Source: Phytophthora quininea (taxonomy: Eukaryota > Oomycota > Peronosporomycetes > Peronosporales > Peronosporaceae). Taken from it: DNA of 64,000 nt. A model generated the notes under the pieces. It was not told where the DNA came from and ran no database searches. It saw only the letters and a list, made by a program, of their open reading frames with translations. This document shows positions 1 to 11,430 of this stretch, one piece after another. A program made the translations under genes and the position numbers. Positions within the stretch are counted from its first letter, which is position 1; each line of letters opens with the position of its first letter. The stretch covers positions 119,461-183,460 of the forward strand of contig JAAVTG010000217.1 in the NCBI GenBank assembly GCA_011947345.1, read 5' to 3'.

Positions 1-849
1 TAACCATTCCTGATCGCGGTCCGTGAGTGAAAGCCAGATCTGAACCCATATCAGGAAGAATCCAGTGGGCGTCCCTTCGCGTGACTACCCATCACTCAAC
101 AGTCGCGTTTTCTCCAGGCCGCTTCTCCACAGGGGTCCTGGGCGTGCAGCGTCGAGGAGCAGATCCTCCCACTTATTTCGTGTGTTAGTTGGGTGGGAGA
201 TCTTGCTCTCGCTCATTTCATATTCCTGAGTTTCCGGATTCCCGGTTCTGCGGTCGGAGTCCCGAAGCCTGAGTGATGACTGATGTGTGAAGCGTGGTAC
301 AAGTGTGAACCTGCAAGTGGATTGTCCCTGTTAAAGGGTGGTGCGCGTAACGTCGGGCGCTCGGAGTTTGTCGGTTCTCTGAGTGTAGGCCCAACTGATA
401 TCGACTGAGGCCCTCTCGTCGGCCTTAAAGAACAAGGAGCTGGATATAAGTCAAGTGGAACTCTGAATTTTGTTATTACTACTGTGTTTCTATTGGAATT
501 GCACGTGGATCTCCGACTTTCTGGATACTGGAGTCCGGATTCCCGAGTTGCTGAGTTGCTGAGTTTCCGAGTTCCTGGATCTTCGACCTGGGTGTCTCTC
601 GGAGCTTGCTAGGCTTCTGGGTTTCTGGATTTACGTCGGTCCAAGTAGCTCAAGTACATAACCTTCCCCAACAGTCGACGGCGGTGGACGGTGCCCCGAG
701 GTTAATCGAACCTCTAGGGATTGCACTAGGTACACACCAACCCGGAACTCTTCCCGGGATCCTGAGTTTCTGGATTCCTGGGTGTCACGGTTCCGGGGTA
801 CTTCGATTTGCCTTCATATCCTGGGCCGCTATACACCCTGGGCGGAAAA
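1..849. other. Gene-free end of window, degenerate simple-sequence stretch
   Basis: I see no supportable gene. From about 200 to 780 the sequence repeats imperfect phrases of the type 'gagtttctggattcctgg', suggesting a decayed tandem repeat or the untranslated end of the retroelement that follows. The minus-strand RNase H reading frame of that retroelement fades out near 850. Confidence 0.4.
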
Positions 850-2746
850 GGTCCACCACCTCGCCTCATTGGGCGCGTGGGTTACGAGAAGCCAGCTTGT
901 TTTGCCATGCTACCGCCGACGTATTGTCAATTCGGAAGTTGATGTGATAAGGTAGTCCGGCCCGGGATGCGTGTACTGACCAGCGCTGTCCCCAGGCATG
1001 CACTGCACAGCACACGATAGTAACTCGCGGAAATTGATATCGAAACCGTTGGCTCCACCGTTCTTGAACATTGCAATCAGGTTCAACTCATGTGAAGAAA
1101 ACTGGTACGTAAGAGCACCTGTGGCGGACGTATCCAGCGCGCAGAGCCTGAAGTCTGAAGCATCCATCTCAACCACAACGTCTGGGGATGGTATCGTGTT
1201 CAAGTAACCCAGTGAAATTCCGTTGAGTTGAGATGTATGCAGTATATGTAGCGGGCTGCGTAGCAGTGCACATGCACAGAGGAAGACGTACGACTCCACG
1301 AGTCAGTGTCTTAGGCTTCCAGCCTTCGGTTCTATACAAGAACCAAGTACAGTCCCGTAAGTAGGACTCGCAGAGTCAGTGTCCCTTAAAACAAGGACTA
1401 CACAGATTAACTTCAAAATAGAACTGAATTGAATTGTTATCTGACCTTGCTTGTAAATGTATAGACTAAACTATACAGCATAGTTAATCTAAGAATATGT
1501 AAATGAGTGGTGGAGAGCCAATGGCTACAGAGTCAAAACTCTACACACAGTTAAGAGTTTTGTGCAACCTCTAAAGTCAACGCACGGGCGTGACTTTCGT
1601 GTAACCCCGTTACAGTATAGACCATCACCACATGAGATCTTGTTTCATGTCGTCTGTGACAGGGATACGTTGAAAGCGGTGATTCTGACTTTCGCGAGCG
1701 CGCAGACGCTGGAGGAACGGCCGGGCAGCGCGGATGCAGGTAGCCACGTGTCGTAGACTTCCCAACAAGTATCGGTATGCCTTGCGGTTCATGTCGTTGG
1801 CTCTGAATGCCGAAGCAACGATGCAGCGAGTCTTGATGATTTTTGCTTCTGACATGGACACCGTCTCGCTGACCGTATCGAACTCGATACTGAGCACATG
1901 TTGACGCGTTTTCCAGCATGAAAACTTCTTGTCGTTAATGGCGTCGGGTCCTAGGACCACTACCATAGCAAAGCGAAGAGAACGGTCGATATCACCGCAG
2001 GATGCCCCGATGTCCGGGGACACATTGATGTGGTCGTCTACCTAGTGAAAGTTGAAAACTCCACCAGGATACACCTCGTTCGTATGGTTGCCATGGACAT
2101 GAGAGATAGCCACAGATACTATCTCATAGAAGCCCGGGGAACCGGTCCAGCCGAAAGGAGCGGATAGTTCGATCACGAGTACGTTGTCTTCCTCGATCAG
2201 CCCGGCAAATAGATAGACACTCTTGCTGTGGATGCTGATGTTGCGGAATGCAGCTGCGACGTCGCCAGCCATGATGTTCACAGGAGAATCGGGGTGATGC
2301 TGCTTGGCACGAAGGATCTCTTTGGCCACGGCGTCACAATGAGTATAGTCCGGTCTTGTAATTGTGGCTTGATCCGTGCAGTCATTGATTGAAGATCCTT
2401 CGGGGTACGACAGGTCCTGGATCGTACGACCGGCGCAGCTAGCATCTTTACTCCCTTTATCAACCACTCCGAACGGGCTTATCACAATTTCGGGCCACTG
2501 ATCGAGTAAATCCTTGTCCAGAACGAGGCACCTCCACGCATCTTGCTCTTTTCTGGTATTCTTGCGTAGTATATTGACGCGATCTCGCGCGCAGCCGTGG
2601 TTTGGTGGTCTCTGGTTCTGGTGCGGCGGTGCCTGTTTGAGACGCACCTCGACACCTTCGCGGGCTATTTGTTGGAGCTTGTCGAGGTACTTGTAGCCCT
2701 TGCAGATTCGTTCCAGTACACCCGGGACCATATTCTTGTTCGGCAA
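850..2746 (-). pseudogene. Reverse transcriptase-RNase H fragment, split by a solo LTR
   Basis: Minus-strand translation shows RT-like blocks: ISPFGVVDKGS, RTIQDLSYPEGSSINDCTD, AGDVAAAFRNI (catalytic-Asp region) and LSAPFGWTGSPGFYEI. Next comes a connection region (FSCWKTRQHVLSIEFDT, RYLLGSLRHVATCIRAARPF). Below the LTR the frame resumes with RNase H: VVVEMDASDFRLCALD, INFRELLSCAV and, after a frameshift near 975, FRIDNTSAVAWQNKLASRN (about 920-855). Removing the LTR and one 5-bp target copy makes the two halves contiguous in frame. One in-frame stop lies just before the insertion (1625-1627). The element is not functional as it stands. DIRS-type is the best fit; a Ty3-like origin is less likely. 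Confidence 0.65.
1247..1614 (-). repeat. Solo LTR inserted in the DIRS-like RT-RNase H gene
   Basis: A 368-bp unit reads, on the minus strand, TGTAACGGGGTTACACG at its start and GCCCGCTACA at its end, giving TGTAAC...GCTACA termini. It is flanked by perfect 5-bp direct repeats GTATA (1242-1246 and 1615-1619), the target duplication expected of an LTR-retrotransposon. No internal coding region remains, so it is a solo LTR left by LTR-LTR recombination. A diverged copy lies at 47669-48028. Confidence 0.85.
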
Positions 2747-3120
2747 TAATCATCCGGCGTCTGACCGCGAACTAACTCCACGAAAGCTTGTAGCGAAGTT
2801 CCCGAACTGCGAGCGTACTCTGATAGCGCTTGCTGAAGTGGTTTGTTCAAAAGAAACTCCGTTCCTTCTTTGGACTCGCAGGTCGCTGGGTAAGCATCGC
2901 CCGGCAGAACGACTTCTACTTCCAACATGGCCTTAAATAGTGCGGCCTTGCGTGCCTGGTGAGATAACCCTTGACGCGCACGTGCATTGGCATGCATCCT
3001 TGCAGCCACAGACTCTCCAACCACAGGACGCGTCGATGTCGACGAGCAGTATTCGGGGCCACTACAATAATAAACCGCTAGCGTTGAGTCGCATCGCTGT
3101 CCTTCAGTGACTCTTGGCAA

Positions 3121-3712
3121 CTCGTTAGCGTGATAGAGTCTGATAGCATCTCATTTAAAGGTCTACGTAGGTATGCACTGCGCACTGGATCCGTAAGGGT
3201 CAGCGAATGTTCACCTTCAGACGTATCATGACCGTTGTTCGGCTGAAGTGGCGTGGGTGTATGGTCAGCCCGGACCGTAAGATCGATGGTGGCTGTAGAG
3301 CCGTGGGTGACTGTATGGTCGACCCGGACCGTAAGGTCAAAGATGACTGCAAGCCCACAAATTGTTGCCGACGCGGTGGTGCAGTTCGGCCGGCGAGATA
3401 GTCTCTTGGGGAGTGGACGGAAGGAGAAACAGGTGGGCATCCGGAGAGTTTCTCGCTCGCGCGTCTATTTCGTCCCCCACCGCTTCGCTCCCCAGCCTAT
3501 CCTCTTCCACCGAATGTGTTTAGTACGGGGTAAGGGCTCGACAGAGGCAGAAGTGCAGTAGCTCGTAGACAGACTTTGTGCAGATCTTGGTGTATTAGAC
3601 TGCTTTACCTGGGTCTCGATCCGTAGAGAAGCCGAGCTGTCATCTCCACGGCCTCTTTAGCAATGACCTTCGTTCTTGGCGCGACTGCCGTACGTCTCGT
3701 CCACCCACTCCA
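3121..3712. repeat. Element linker with a short direct repeat
   Basis: This is the non-conserved region between the RT and gag parts of the DIRS-like element. It contains two tandem copies of a unit of about 50 bp (about 3250-3350) sharing the phrase CCCGGACCGTAAG. On the minus strand the repeat would encode two copies of a DLTVR(V/A)DHT peptide. No independent gene is supported. Confidence 0.4.
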
Positions 3713-5373
3713 TCACACGCGCAGGTAGTGGGTCCTGCCAGTTGTGGGTACGACGCGGGTTTCCGCGGCGATCACGTGAGCCACCATTGCACGGTAGGCC
3801 AGCGATGTGCAGCAAGCACGGTTCCAGGCCTTTCCGATTAAGGGGATCAGACGGCGGATACGTTCAGGAATCGCTGGGCGGCGGTGAGGTTCGCGACCAT
3901 CCACCGAGTCACGACGGCTTGAGGGAGACTTCCCCGGACGTTCCACTTCGGTCATTTGGGTCAGCGAGCTGACCAGCGCCATGGTCCACGCGGGTGCTTG
4001 GTAATCAATCGCGCGCAGAGCCTCGGAGAAGCCACACCACAACTGCGGGTCGTCCGACTGCAAGTGTCCGAGAGCGGCGCCCAAGAGCTTGTTCACAAAC
4101 AGCAGGGTGAGACGAACGCGCGCTGGGGTATTGGCTGGGTCTGCCGACTTATTCTTGGCCACGAACGCGCGGAGACGTGACGTCAATTTCCGCATGTAGT
4201 CGTACCAGACCTCCTGGCCAAGCACGCTCACGCCGTGTACAGCATCCAGTATGTCCTCGTAAGTTGAGCACGAAATTGACACCGCAGGGAGAACGGCATA
4301 CGGACTGAAGTCGCTCGAAAAGTTGACGTTCGCAGAACCGTCTTCAAGGTTGTCCATGTCGGAGGACTCTTTGAAGTGCATAAGGCTCAGCCCGCGCGAC
4401 CCAAGGCGTCCACTGAAGTTCGCCATCAACACCGATGGCGTGACTGGGAACTTGATGCATTCCAGCTCCCGCATACAGAGCACATACGACATAGCAGACA
4501 AGGTCTAACCTTCTACGCCCCCAAACGAGCGGAACTTGCGACTCGCCGCCAGCAGGTAGGCCTGTGGCGGATTGTAATCCCCTTTGGCCCTCTTGGTACC
4601 TTCCGAAAAGCTAGCGCTGGTAAGGAAGCACACCTCGTGTGGTGGTAGCTCCCCCTTCCTGTTTGGTGCTGTCAATTCACGGCGCTCGCAGAGACCCAAC
4701 ACCGGCACAGCTGGCTCGGACACTGCCCCGCGCAGACGTTGAACCTCGGCTCTCAGAGCCCGCAGCTCTGCCATCACTGCGCTGTCAGCCTGCACGGACG
4801 ACGCGCCAGACGAGGAGCCTTCAGCAGGGCTTGGTCCACTCGGGGCAACTACTGCTCGGGGTTCGCGCACAGCCAGCCCGGGCTCGAAAGACATGAAGGA
4901 GGGTAGGTCGAACCCTTGCTCGCAGCCGGCTTGGGTCGCCTGCGTAGCCCCAGAGGCAGTCGCCGGGTTCGTTGCAGCGGTCGTCGTAGTCGTCGACTTC
5001 TTAGCCGGCGGGGAGGCGTCTTGTCTTCGTTGCCCTCGTCCTCCGAGTCCATGAACGCCGGACGTGCAGCCTTCTTGGCCGTTGGCCGCGGTGCGACCAC
5101 CTTGGAAGCGCGCGAAAAAGTTTCTTCTTGCTCTTGCGAGCTTCGGCTAGAGCAGCAGCGCTCACCGCCTTGGTTTTCGTGCTCCTGGTCGTTCGCAGCA
5201 GGGGAGGGTCAGACGTGCACCTCGCGGAGGTCGCTGTCCAGCCCCCCTCCGCCGGTCACGTCAACCACGACTGGGTTGTCAGCCTGGGTCGTGGCGTCCG
5301 GAGAGGTCGCTTGGTCACTCGGTGGCGGTGCACTGGGTGCGCGGGTCGGCTCTTGGGCGTTGCGTGTCGTCAT
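3713..5373 (-). pseudogene. Gag-like ORF1 of the DIRS-like element
   Basis: The minus-strand frame starts at an ATG (5373, MTTRNAQEPTR). It runs through a Pro/Ser/Thr- and Lys-rich disordered part with an acidic patch (DSEDEGNEDK, near 5045), a short coiled-coil segment (MAELRALRAEVQRLRG, about 4770-4725) and a helical C-terminal part (4501-3713) with FSGRLGSRGLSLMHF-type sequence. Three frames must be linked (breaks near 5210, 4900 and 4505), so the gene is broken or mis-sequenced. Position upstream of RT on the same strand and the basic/disordered layout suggest a gag. I recognise no enzymatic domain. Confidence 0.5.
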
Positions 5374-5419
5374 CTTGAGTACGGTAGAGTAGAACCCCTT
5401 GTCTTTCTTGGTCGGCTTG

Positions 5420-7239
5420 TTAGTCGGTCTTCTGGAAGCGAAATGAGGGAGAAGTGGGTGGCCCACAGCAACCGAGTAAGTGCCGGTGATTACCGGTATA
5501 CTGGTAGTAGGAATTTCGTGTGCAGAACACAATTCCCTCAGCTTCGCCTGTGGAATTCACCGTTTGTCCCCACTGCTCGAATATCAACTTCTGAAGTTGC
5601 TTCGTTTGCAATATTATGCTACATGTTACATCCAGTTGATTCTGCAATACCTGGATATCGCAGCCAGCGTGTTGAACTGACTCGTCGAGCATATCCTTGA
5701 CTCGGTCCTCCCCAAACTCTTTCCCATTATCGCTGTATTCAGATTGCGAGTTTGCTGCGGTGACACAGCGTTAATACAGCTTAAGGCAAATAAAGCAAAA
5801 TAATACTTGACAACTACTTACCAGTGCGTTCGCCGAGAAAGTTGGTTATCTCTGTGGAAAATACCTTCGCATCAGCAAGCAGCATTAAATCTTCGCAGTC
5901 TCTCTGATCAACAGGAAGAGATTTCGATGTCAAGTAGGGAGCTGACAGACTTTTGATAGTATGGTGGTTATGAGTGCGCCACTGCAATAGGGCAAAACAT
6001 TAAAGTTAGATAACGTCGCCCGAGTAAAATGCAACAGCAATGTCGTACCTCATTTTAAACAACAACTTTAAATGAACCATCATCCATTCTCGTCACTGTA
6101 GCAGTTAATCGAGCCTTACACCCGGTGTATCGAACACCGCGACTTCCGGTAGCCCTTGACTTCTGATAGACACCGTGCGTACAGCGAAATATCCTTTGAC
6201 TCCATTTAAACGTTTTGCTAGGCATGGTTTTCTTCAGCCCATTCTCACTGAAATAAACACGGCAGTATTTGTCAGCAAGTAAATCAGTTAAACAACAGCT
6301 CCCTTGGTAGTTTTGAACGTACGCGTTGTGTGCCACCGCAGATGTCGAGCTGCGAACCCAAAATAGAAGATTATTTTTCTTCTTGTATGTCTTTAACAAG
6401 GATTGCTTGACTCAACCAGACCGAAAAACGGCATTTTTCGGGGTAGTCTGAAAACTAAAATCTCCAGTTTTGTAAATTATCCCACAATATTTTTATGCCA
6501 TTAAATTGACGTTTTTTTAGAGAAGTGGGGGTAGTGGCATGATCGGATCTGTTTTGGTTATTGAATTATCGTAGGTCAAACATGGCATTCCAAGCAAAAT
6601 GTCTTCGACTTTTCTATAGGCAAAATAAAAATTTCGTTCGATTGGAATTATTTTCACATGGCGTCTTTGTTCTTGGGCTACCTATGCCGTATCTAGTTGT
6701 CTAAGTAAAATAATAATAGTTCCTGAAGATATAACATGTCTAAAACGATAGCATAGTTGGTCATTTTAAGTTTTTCTTCAAGAAGCTGTTTTTAGCGGGG
6801 CATCTAGAGTGCTGCACGTGAATACACACCTTAACGCAAACGTTTAGGCAATATCAAAAGCCCTATAACTAGTTTTGGCTAAGGTTCCATCATTTTAACG
6901 AAACACTTAGAGACATACCGACAATTTTCTTAAGACTCTGAACTTGCCACCTCCTACATATCATGTAGTATAAGTTGAATGGACGCTATTCCGCGGTACA
7001 ACCTAGCCCACTATGTTTTTATTCCATGGCGTGATGAATCGACACAGTTTAACGACGCCTCATATCTTTTTGGTAAAATTAGTTTTCGACCCACTACGAA
7101 AAATGGTCTGATTGAGTCAGGCAATCCTTGTTAAAGTTTTGTTAAATTCGTCCCATGATCGGAACTGCTGGACCGGAAATGGTGGAACAGTATTCTTCAC
7201 CCAAATGTGTGCCTTCCCCAACGCCAACTTCGCGGCCAT
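5420..7239 (-). pseudogene. FAR1/MULE-type transposase gene fragment with two introns, split by a MITE
   Basis: On the minus strand a Met at 7239 opens a frame reading QQFRSWDEFNKT. It is cut at 7131 by an inverted-repeat element and resumes in frame at 6396 with LKTYKKKNNLLFWVRS. It then shows the FAR1-like zinc-binding pattern WSQRIFRCTHG, RYTGCKARL and, after a 67-bp intron (6048-5982, GTACGA...TTGCAG), WRTHNHH. This is the C...C...HxH arrangement of MULE/FAR1 N-terminal domains. A TAA stop precedes the intron where the family has a charged residue. A second intron (5821-5755) leads to an unplaced third exon ending near 5420, where the DIRS-like element begins. The transposase core is missing, so this is a dead fragment. 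Confidence 0.65.
6391..7136. mobile_element. MITE-like inverted-repeat element inside the MULE gene
   Basis: An A/T-rich block of about 740 bp has imperfect terminal inverted repeats of about 55 bp: CTTTAACAAGGATTGCTTGA at the left and its reverse complement (TCAGGCAATCCTTGTTAAAG) at the right. It has no coding capacity. Flanks and ends read ctTTAA|CAAGG...CCTTG|TTAAag. This fits a TTAA target (piggyBac-like) or, equally, a TA target with TIRs starting ACAAGG (Tc1/mariner-like). The palindrome prevents choosing. Excision with one target copy restores the host reading frame. Confidence 0.75.
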
Positions 7240-7573
7240 GGTGCTGCTCTTTCGATCCCGGGGTGATAATCTACATCTTTTAAGGGTCGTTGCCTCTTCC
7301 CGAGTGAATTTGAGACCGATTACGCGTGCGAGACATCATTGCTGTCACCATCAGGGCTCCCGAAAAATGCATTGCGCTCACAATAATTGCAGTTACAGTA
7401 CGGAAATAATTTATTGCAGGCACTGCACTTACTGCGTACATAATGTACTGTAGCCCACACCATCGGTCTTGCTGCACTCTGAACCAACCAGCAGAACGAA
7501 TGGTTGCAGCGCTCGTTCTGCGCGAGGAACCGCTCTTTCGCCACAATCCACTGAGTTCATTTCCTTTCTCGCC

Positions 7574-9299
7574 ATGTTCACCAACCGCCAGGTCTCCAAC
7601 TTTTTTAAGTTCGTCATGGACGAGCAGGACGAGCCCGTCATCGGCTTTTACCGCTGCCGCTGCTCGACCGTGCGGCAGCAGGCCCCAAAGACCGAGCACA
7701 GCAACCTCATCCAGGATGTAAGAAAGCAGCACCCGAACTTCGAAGAGTTCATGCGCTCGGCCACAACCGCGGAGTCGGGAACGCCTGCACCATGGGTGCG
7801 TCAGCGCAGTCTCAATCTCTTTGGTTGGCTGCAGTGGACGATCATGTCCAACCTGCCTCCGCACGTCTGTGAAAGCGCCAAGACGCGCCGGTACGCAGCA
7901 CTAATTCAAGCTCTTATCTTTATTTTATCGAACACGTTAACGTGAGTGCAGGCACACTAATCTAGATCCGATTGGCCAAGAGCAGCTCGTCACCGGCATG
8001 GAGCGCGTGGCGTTGGCTGTCGAGGCCGCCATCGCCGAGGAGATTCCCAACCAGTATGGCCTGGTCATCGATGGCTGGTCTAACCGCTCCGAGCACTTTC
8101 TCGCGGTCTTTGGGTACTATGGAATAAACGGTGCGCGTCGACAACCGCTCTTGGCCATGCACCAGCTCGTCAACAGCCTGGGCGGCGACCACTCGGCTGC
8201 CAGCCATGGCAACTTTCTCCGAGCCATGCTAGCACGGGATTACAACAAGAACCTTGACGACTGCTTGTTCGTCGTCGGGGACAACTGCTCGGTGAACAAG
8301 CGACTGGCGACGGAGCTTGGCGTGCCGTTAGTGGGTTGTGCCAGCCACCTACTTAACCTCGGCGTGCAGGCGATGCTAGGTGAGTACTCACGGGAGCTTA
8401 CGCAGGTCAAGGAGCTGATGATCAAGCTGAAGACGCTGAATCTGTCCGCGCAATTTCGGTAAGCCATTTTGACCAATCACTATCGTTCTGAGATGATATT
8501 TTGACCAATCGTATGTTTGAAACCGTATGGGCAGCTTCAAGACCCGACTGCGTTCGGTCCTGAGCCAAGATACCCGCTGGGGTCGAGTTTTGCGATGGTG
8601 CTCCGGTACTTGGAGCTTCTCGAGCTAATTAAGGATATCGACGAGCTGCTGCCGGCACCTGCTGCCAACAGGTGTCTCCGCTCCCTCCATGAAGATCTCA
8701 AGAAGATCGAGTCGGTGAGCTACGAGCTCCAGTCCGACGCTGTCACGCTGCTGGACGCGCGCGTGTACTTCGACGCGCTCATCGATTTCCGCTCCGACTT
8801 CAAACAATACCTCAGTACATCTCTGATTTTCGTGTTCGTGTTCGTATTGTACTGTAGTCCTAACAATGGGTTTAGTATGTAGGTTCACGCGCCTCTATCG
8901 TGCACTCCCCATTTCGAAGCAGCTTGCGCGAAGGTCATCGGAGGGAGGATCGACGACCTCACCCGAGCCGAGAAGGCGTCGGTCGCGTCATTTGCGGTGC
9001 GGTCGCCAGCAGCGACGTCGGAAGCGACAATGGCGGTGGCTAGGGCAGGATCAGCAAAGCCACCGTCATTCGTCGAGGGGATTAAGAAGAAGCGTGGAAT
9101 GGAGCAGTTCGCGACGGCCTACGAGTTGCTGGGGTCGATTTCCCCAACATCGAACGTCGTCGAGCGACTATTTAGCGTGGCTAAGGCCACGCTGGGCACG
9201 CAGTGCCAGTCGCTGCAGCCGTTTACCCTAGAAATGATCTTGTTTTTGCGTGCTAACAGGACCTATTGGGATGCGACAGTCGTGAATGCTTGCACGTAA
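7574..9299 (+). CDS. hAT-family transposase, four exons
   Basis: A DNA-transposon protein. Exon 1 (7574-7890) has a BED-like zinc-finger pattern, FYRCRCSTVRQQ... with downstream His (QHPNFEEFM). Exon 2 (7952-8458) holds the catalytic start, YGLVIDGWSNRSEHFLAVFG, and the conserved CASHLLNLGV. Exon 3 (8535-8814) carries the SQDTRW block. Exon 4 (about 8883-9299) holds the C-terminal dimerisation motif SNVVERLFSVAKATLG. Introns are 61, 76 and 68 bp with GT-AG ends. Two frameshifts occur, at a G run near 8582 and at a C run near 8908; both may be base-call errors. I could not place terminal inverted repeats or an 8-bp duplication, so completeness of the element is unknown. Confidence 0.75.
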
Positions 9300-10620
9300 G
9301 ACTGTAATGGAACCTCAGCGTCTTGCATTGCAATAATTTATTGTGGGTGTTTTAGTGTTGGCGCACGAAATTTACTTCGCTGCGATAGGAGAGCTGATGG
9401 CAAATGCAATAATCGGGAGCCCTGGTCACCATCAGCGATAAACCCATCTTTATAACCCCACTTCTTGTGTAATTGAGTGTCTTCATTCTCTTCTACACCT
9501 CCACCAACGTTCCCAGCGAGAACTCATCCTATCTCGCGCCTTCATCTACCTCGTCGACTATTGGCTCTCCAATAGCTTCGACGGCACTATCAGCGGCCTC
9601 TTTGGTGCTGCTGCTACCCTCCTCATCGTCCGCACCGATGCTGTCTGCACCACCGCCAACGTAGTTGGAGAACACAACGATGAAGTGCTCGGATGCGTGC
9701 GTTCATTCGTCAAGACCGGAGACCAAAGTGTAGTGCGTCCACGGTAGACGAACGTTGACACAGTGTTTGGGAAGCTGGCACTTCCGAATGTTGTACTTGC
9801 CGAGTGTATTGCTTAGATGAAAGCAAAAGGAAAGTGTCTAAACTACCCCGGCAACTCGCCACTGCGAGCAGCACACCATGGAGCCCATGGTGTGTCTTCG
9901 AGTTCAACTGCAACTGCAAGTTGGTACCAGCTGATAAGGACTGCAACCGCATTCCTTCATCGAAGTGTAACGAGGGCAAGGCTTTCAACCTGAACCCCGC
10001 GCTACACAAAGCGAATGATCAGTCCATGGTGTCGATTTGTTTAGATGATAAAGCTGCTGTCATCACGCCGGCGGAGTACGTTTCGATCCCAGCAGAATGC
10101 AACCACTTTTTGATAGTGTCAAGACGACCCCTTACCACGTTGCTTGGTTCTCGCAAAACGTTAGCAGTAGGTGTTCTTGAGAATCCAATTGATCAGTGTA
10201 GTCGATTGAAGATGAAATCTCGATACAACGGGTAGTCTGGACGATGAGTCCCAACCTAATGAGAGGTAGGGCGCGATGCACTTGGCAAAGGTGTCGATGG
10301 AAAACGTTTGACTCACACGTTGTCACAACCGGAGAACGCGAGGAAAATGATCTTGTGGCAACAAGACTACGAGGTGGACTTCATCCCACACAAGACTACC
10401 AAGTAGTCATCATCCTTAAATGTCTACTGGCTTCATGAGATTTGCGGCATCGAATTGGTAGGACGGACAATGGAGACCGCGACTTCATGTCGAGAACTGT
10501 CAAGTGTGTGATCGGCCACGTGTTGTGGAATGGCTCTATGTGTCGAGCAAATAAGATACCGTAAGATGCTCGAATATACAAGTCTGAAGCTTGTATAACG
10601 TCTTGGGCGAGTCCTTTGGC
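9300..10620. other. Intergenic region, no confident gene
   Basis: About 1.3 kb between the hAT gene and PACRG. A plus-strand open stretch at 9804-10235 encodes a Cys-containing peptide (FEFNCNCKLVPADKDC) of unknown kind. It has no ATG with a signal peptide and no recognisable domain. I treat it as a possible gene remnant only. Confidence 0.35.
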
Positions 10621-11430
10621 TTATGCTGAGTGCCGGGTCATGCAGCTTTCGTACGTGGGAACCATGTACTTGATGTTGACAAACGCGTCGGGTCCTCCGT
10701 GCTTCTCGAGCAAGTTTAGCGTTTCCAGAATGAGGTCGCCCAAATTTTCCTGCCGTCGCTGTCCGTAGTCGATCGAGTCGCCGCAGTTAACGCGCTTGGT
10801 GACGAAGAGATTGAAGACGGACAGGAGCTGTCGATAGTATGGTACGAGCGCCTCACCAGTGTACGGACAGCAAAGGACCAGTCGCTGCAGTACCTTCATC
10901 TGCAGGCAGAGCACCGTGTGGTTGCGCGTCATGAGGTTTGCCTTCATCGGCAGCACGAGCTGCGGCAGGCACGGGAGCACTCGGGTGCCTCCTTTTCCAG
11001 CATGTCGAGCGTGCCATTGAGCGCCAAAAAGTGATACGGCTCCTCCAGCTCACGCAGGCCTTCCATGAACATGGGCAGGTAGTGGGCGATGTCGAGCAGT
11101 GCCAGATCGGTCTGCCACTGGAGCTTGCGAACGGCGCCAGCGAAGTTGACTCGGACAGGCAGATCGCCTCGATTATCTACACACAGACACCACTGTAGTG
11201 AATTTCAACATCCATCCTCTTGGCTGCAGCGAAAACTTACAGAAGTAGCGGAATCGCGTGGGCTCCACCTTCCTAGCCTTGAAAGCTCCAGCTGTGTGGG
11301 GTCGAACAACTGGAGGCGACAACGCTTTCGCGGCCGCTAGCGATGTTGCTAAGCTACTGGTCACGAGCGCGACTTGACTATTGGAGGCGGAGAGCTCGCC
11401 TGCCCTTCCTGCGGAGTTCAAGCGCGCCAT
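10621..11430 (-). CDS. PACRG: PACRG (parkin co-regulated gene protein), ciliary microtubule protein
   Basis: PACRG is an axonemal protein of the doublet-microtubule inner junction. Exon 1 (11430-11241) begins MARLNSAGRAGELS and ends VEPTRFRYF. A 64-bp GT-AG intron (11240-11177) follows. Exon 2 carries the family landmarks YNRGDLPVRV, HYLPMFMEGL, CLPQLVLPMK, GEALVPYYRQLL, GDSIDYGQRRQENLGDLI and the invariant-looking VNIKYMVPTYESC. One frame change near 10988 (a missing G in a purine run) lies between LDMLEK and VLPCLPQL. Its presence fits an organism with flagellate zoospores. The identification is firm; the exact start among several upstream Met codons is less so. Confidence 0.9.

Larger units (their letters stand above)
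850..5373 (-). mobile_element. Decayed DIRS-like retroelement (gag, RT, RNase H)
   Basis: A retroelement read on the minus strand: a gag-like ORF (5373 to 3713), a variable linker, a reverse transcriptase segment (about 2746 to 1625) and RNase H (about 1246 to 850). There is no integrase between gag and RT, and the RNase H type with IDNTSAVAW fits tyrosine-recombinase (DIRS-like) retroelements known from oomycetes. The recombinase and terminal repeats are not visible, so the class is inferred. The element carries stops and frameshifts and is interrupted by a solo LTR at 1247-1614. Its 5' end abuts, and probably truncates, a MULE-type gene near 5.4 kb. Confidence 0.6.

Noticed and set aside
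606..947. 113-codon ORF at the left end
   Set aside because: No ATG start, no domain, and it covers the degenerate repeat and the antisense of RNase H.
3250..3350. Two-copy 50-bp repeat as a CRISPR-like array
   Set aside because: Only two imperfect copies, no spacers of uniform length, eukaryotic context and inside a retroelement.
7401..9345. AATAATTTATTG repeat near both ends of the hAT gene as terminal repeats
   Set aside because: The repeats are in direct orientation, A/T-only and not at positions with an 8-bp duplication.
9804..10235. Small Cys-rich secreted effector
   Set aside because: No signal peptide, no RXLR or similar motif, and the frame starts without a convincing ATG context.
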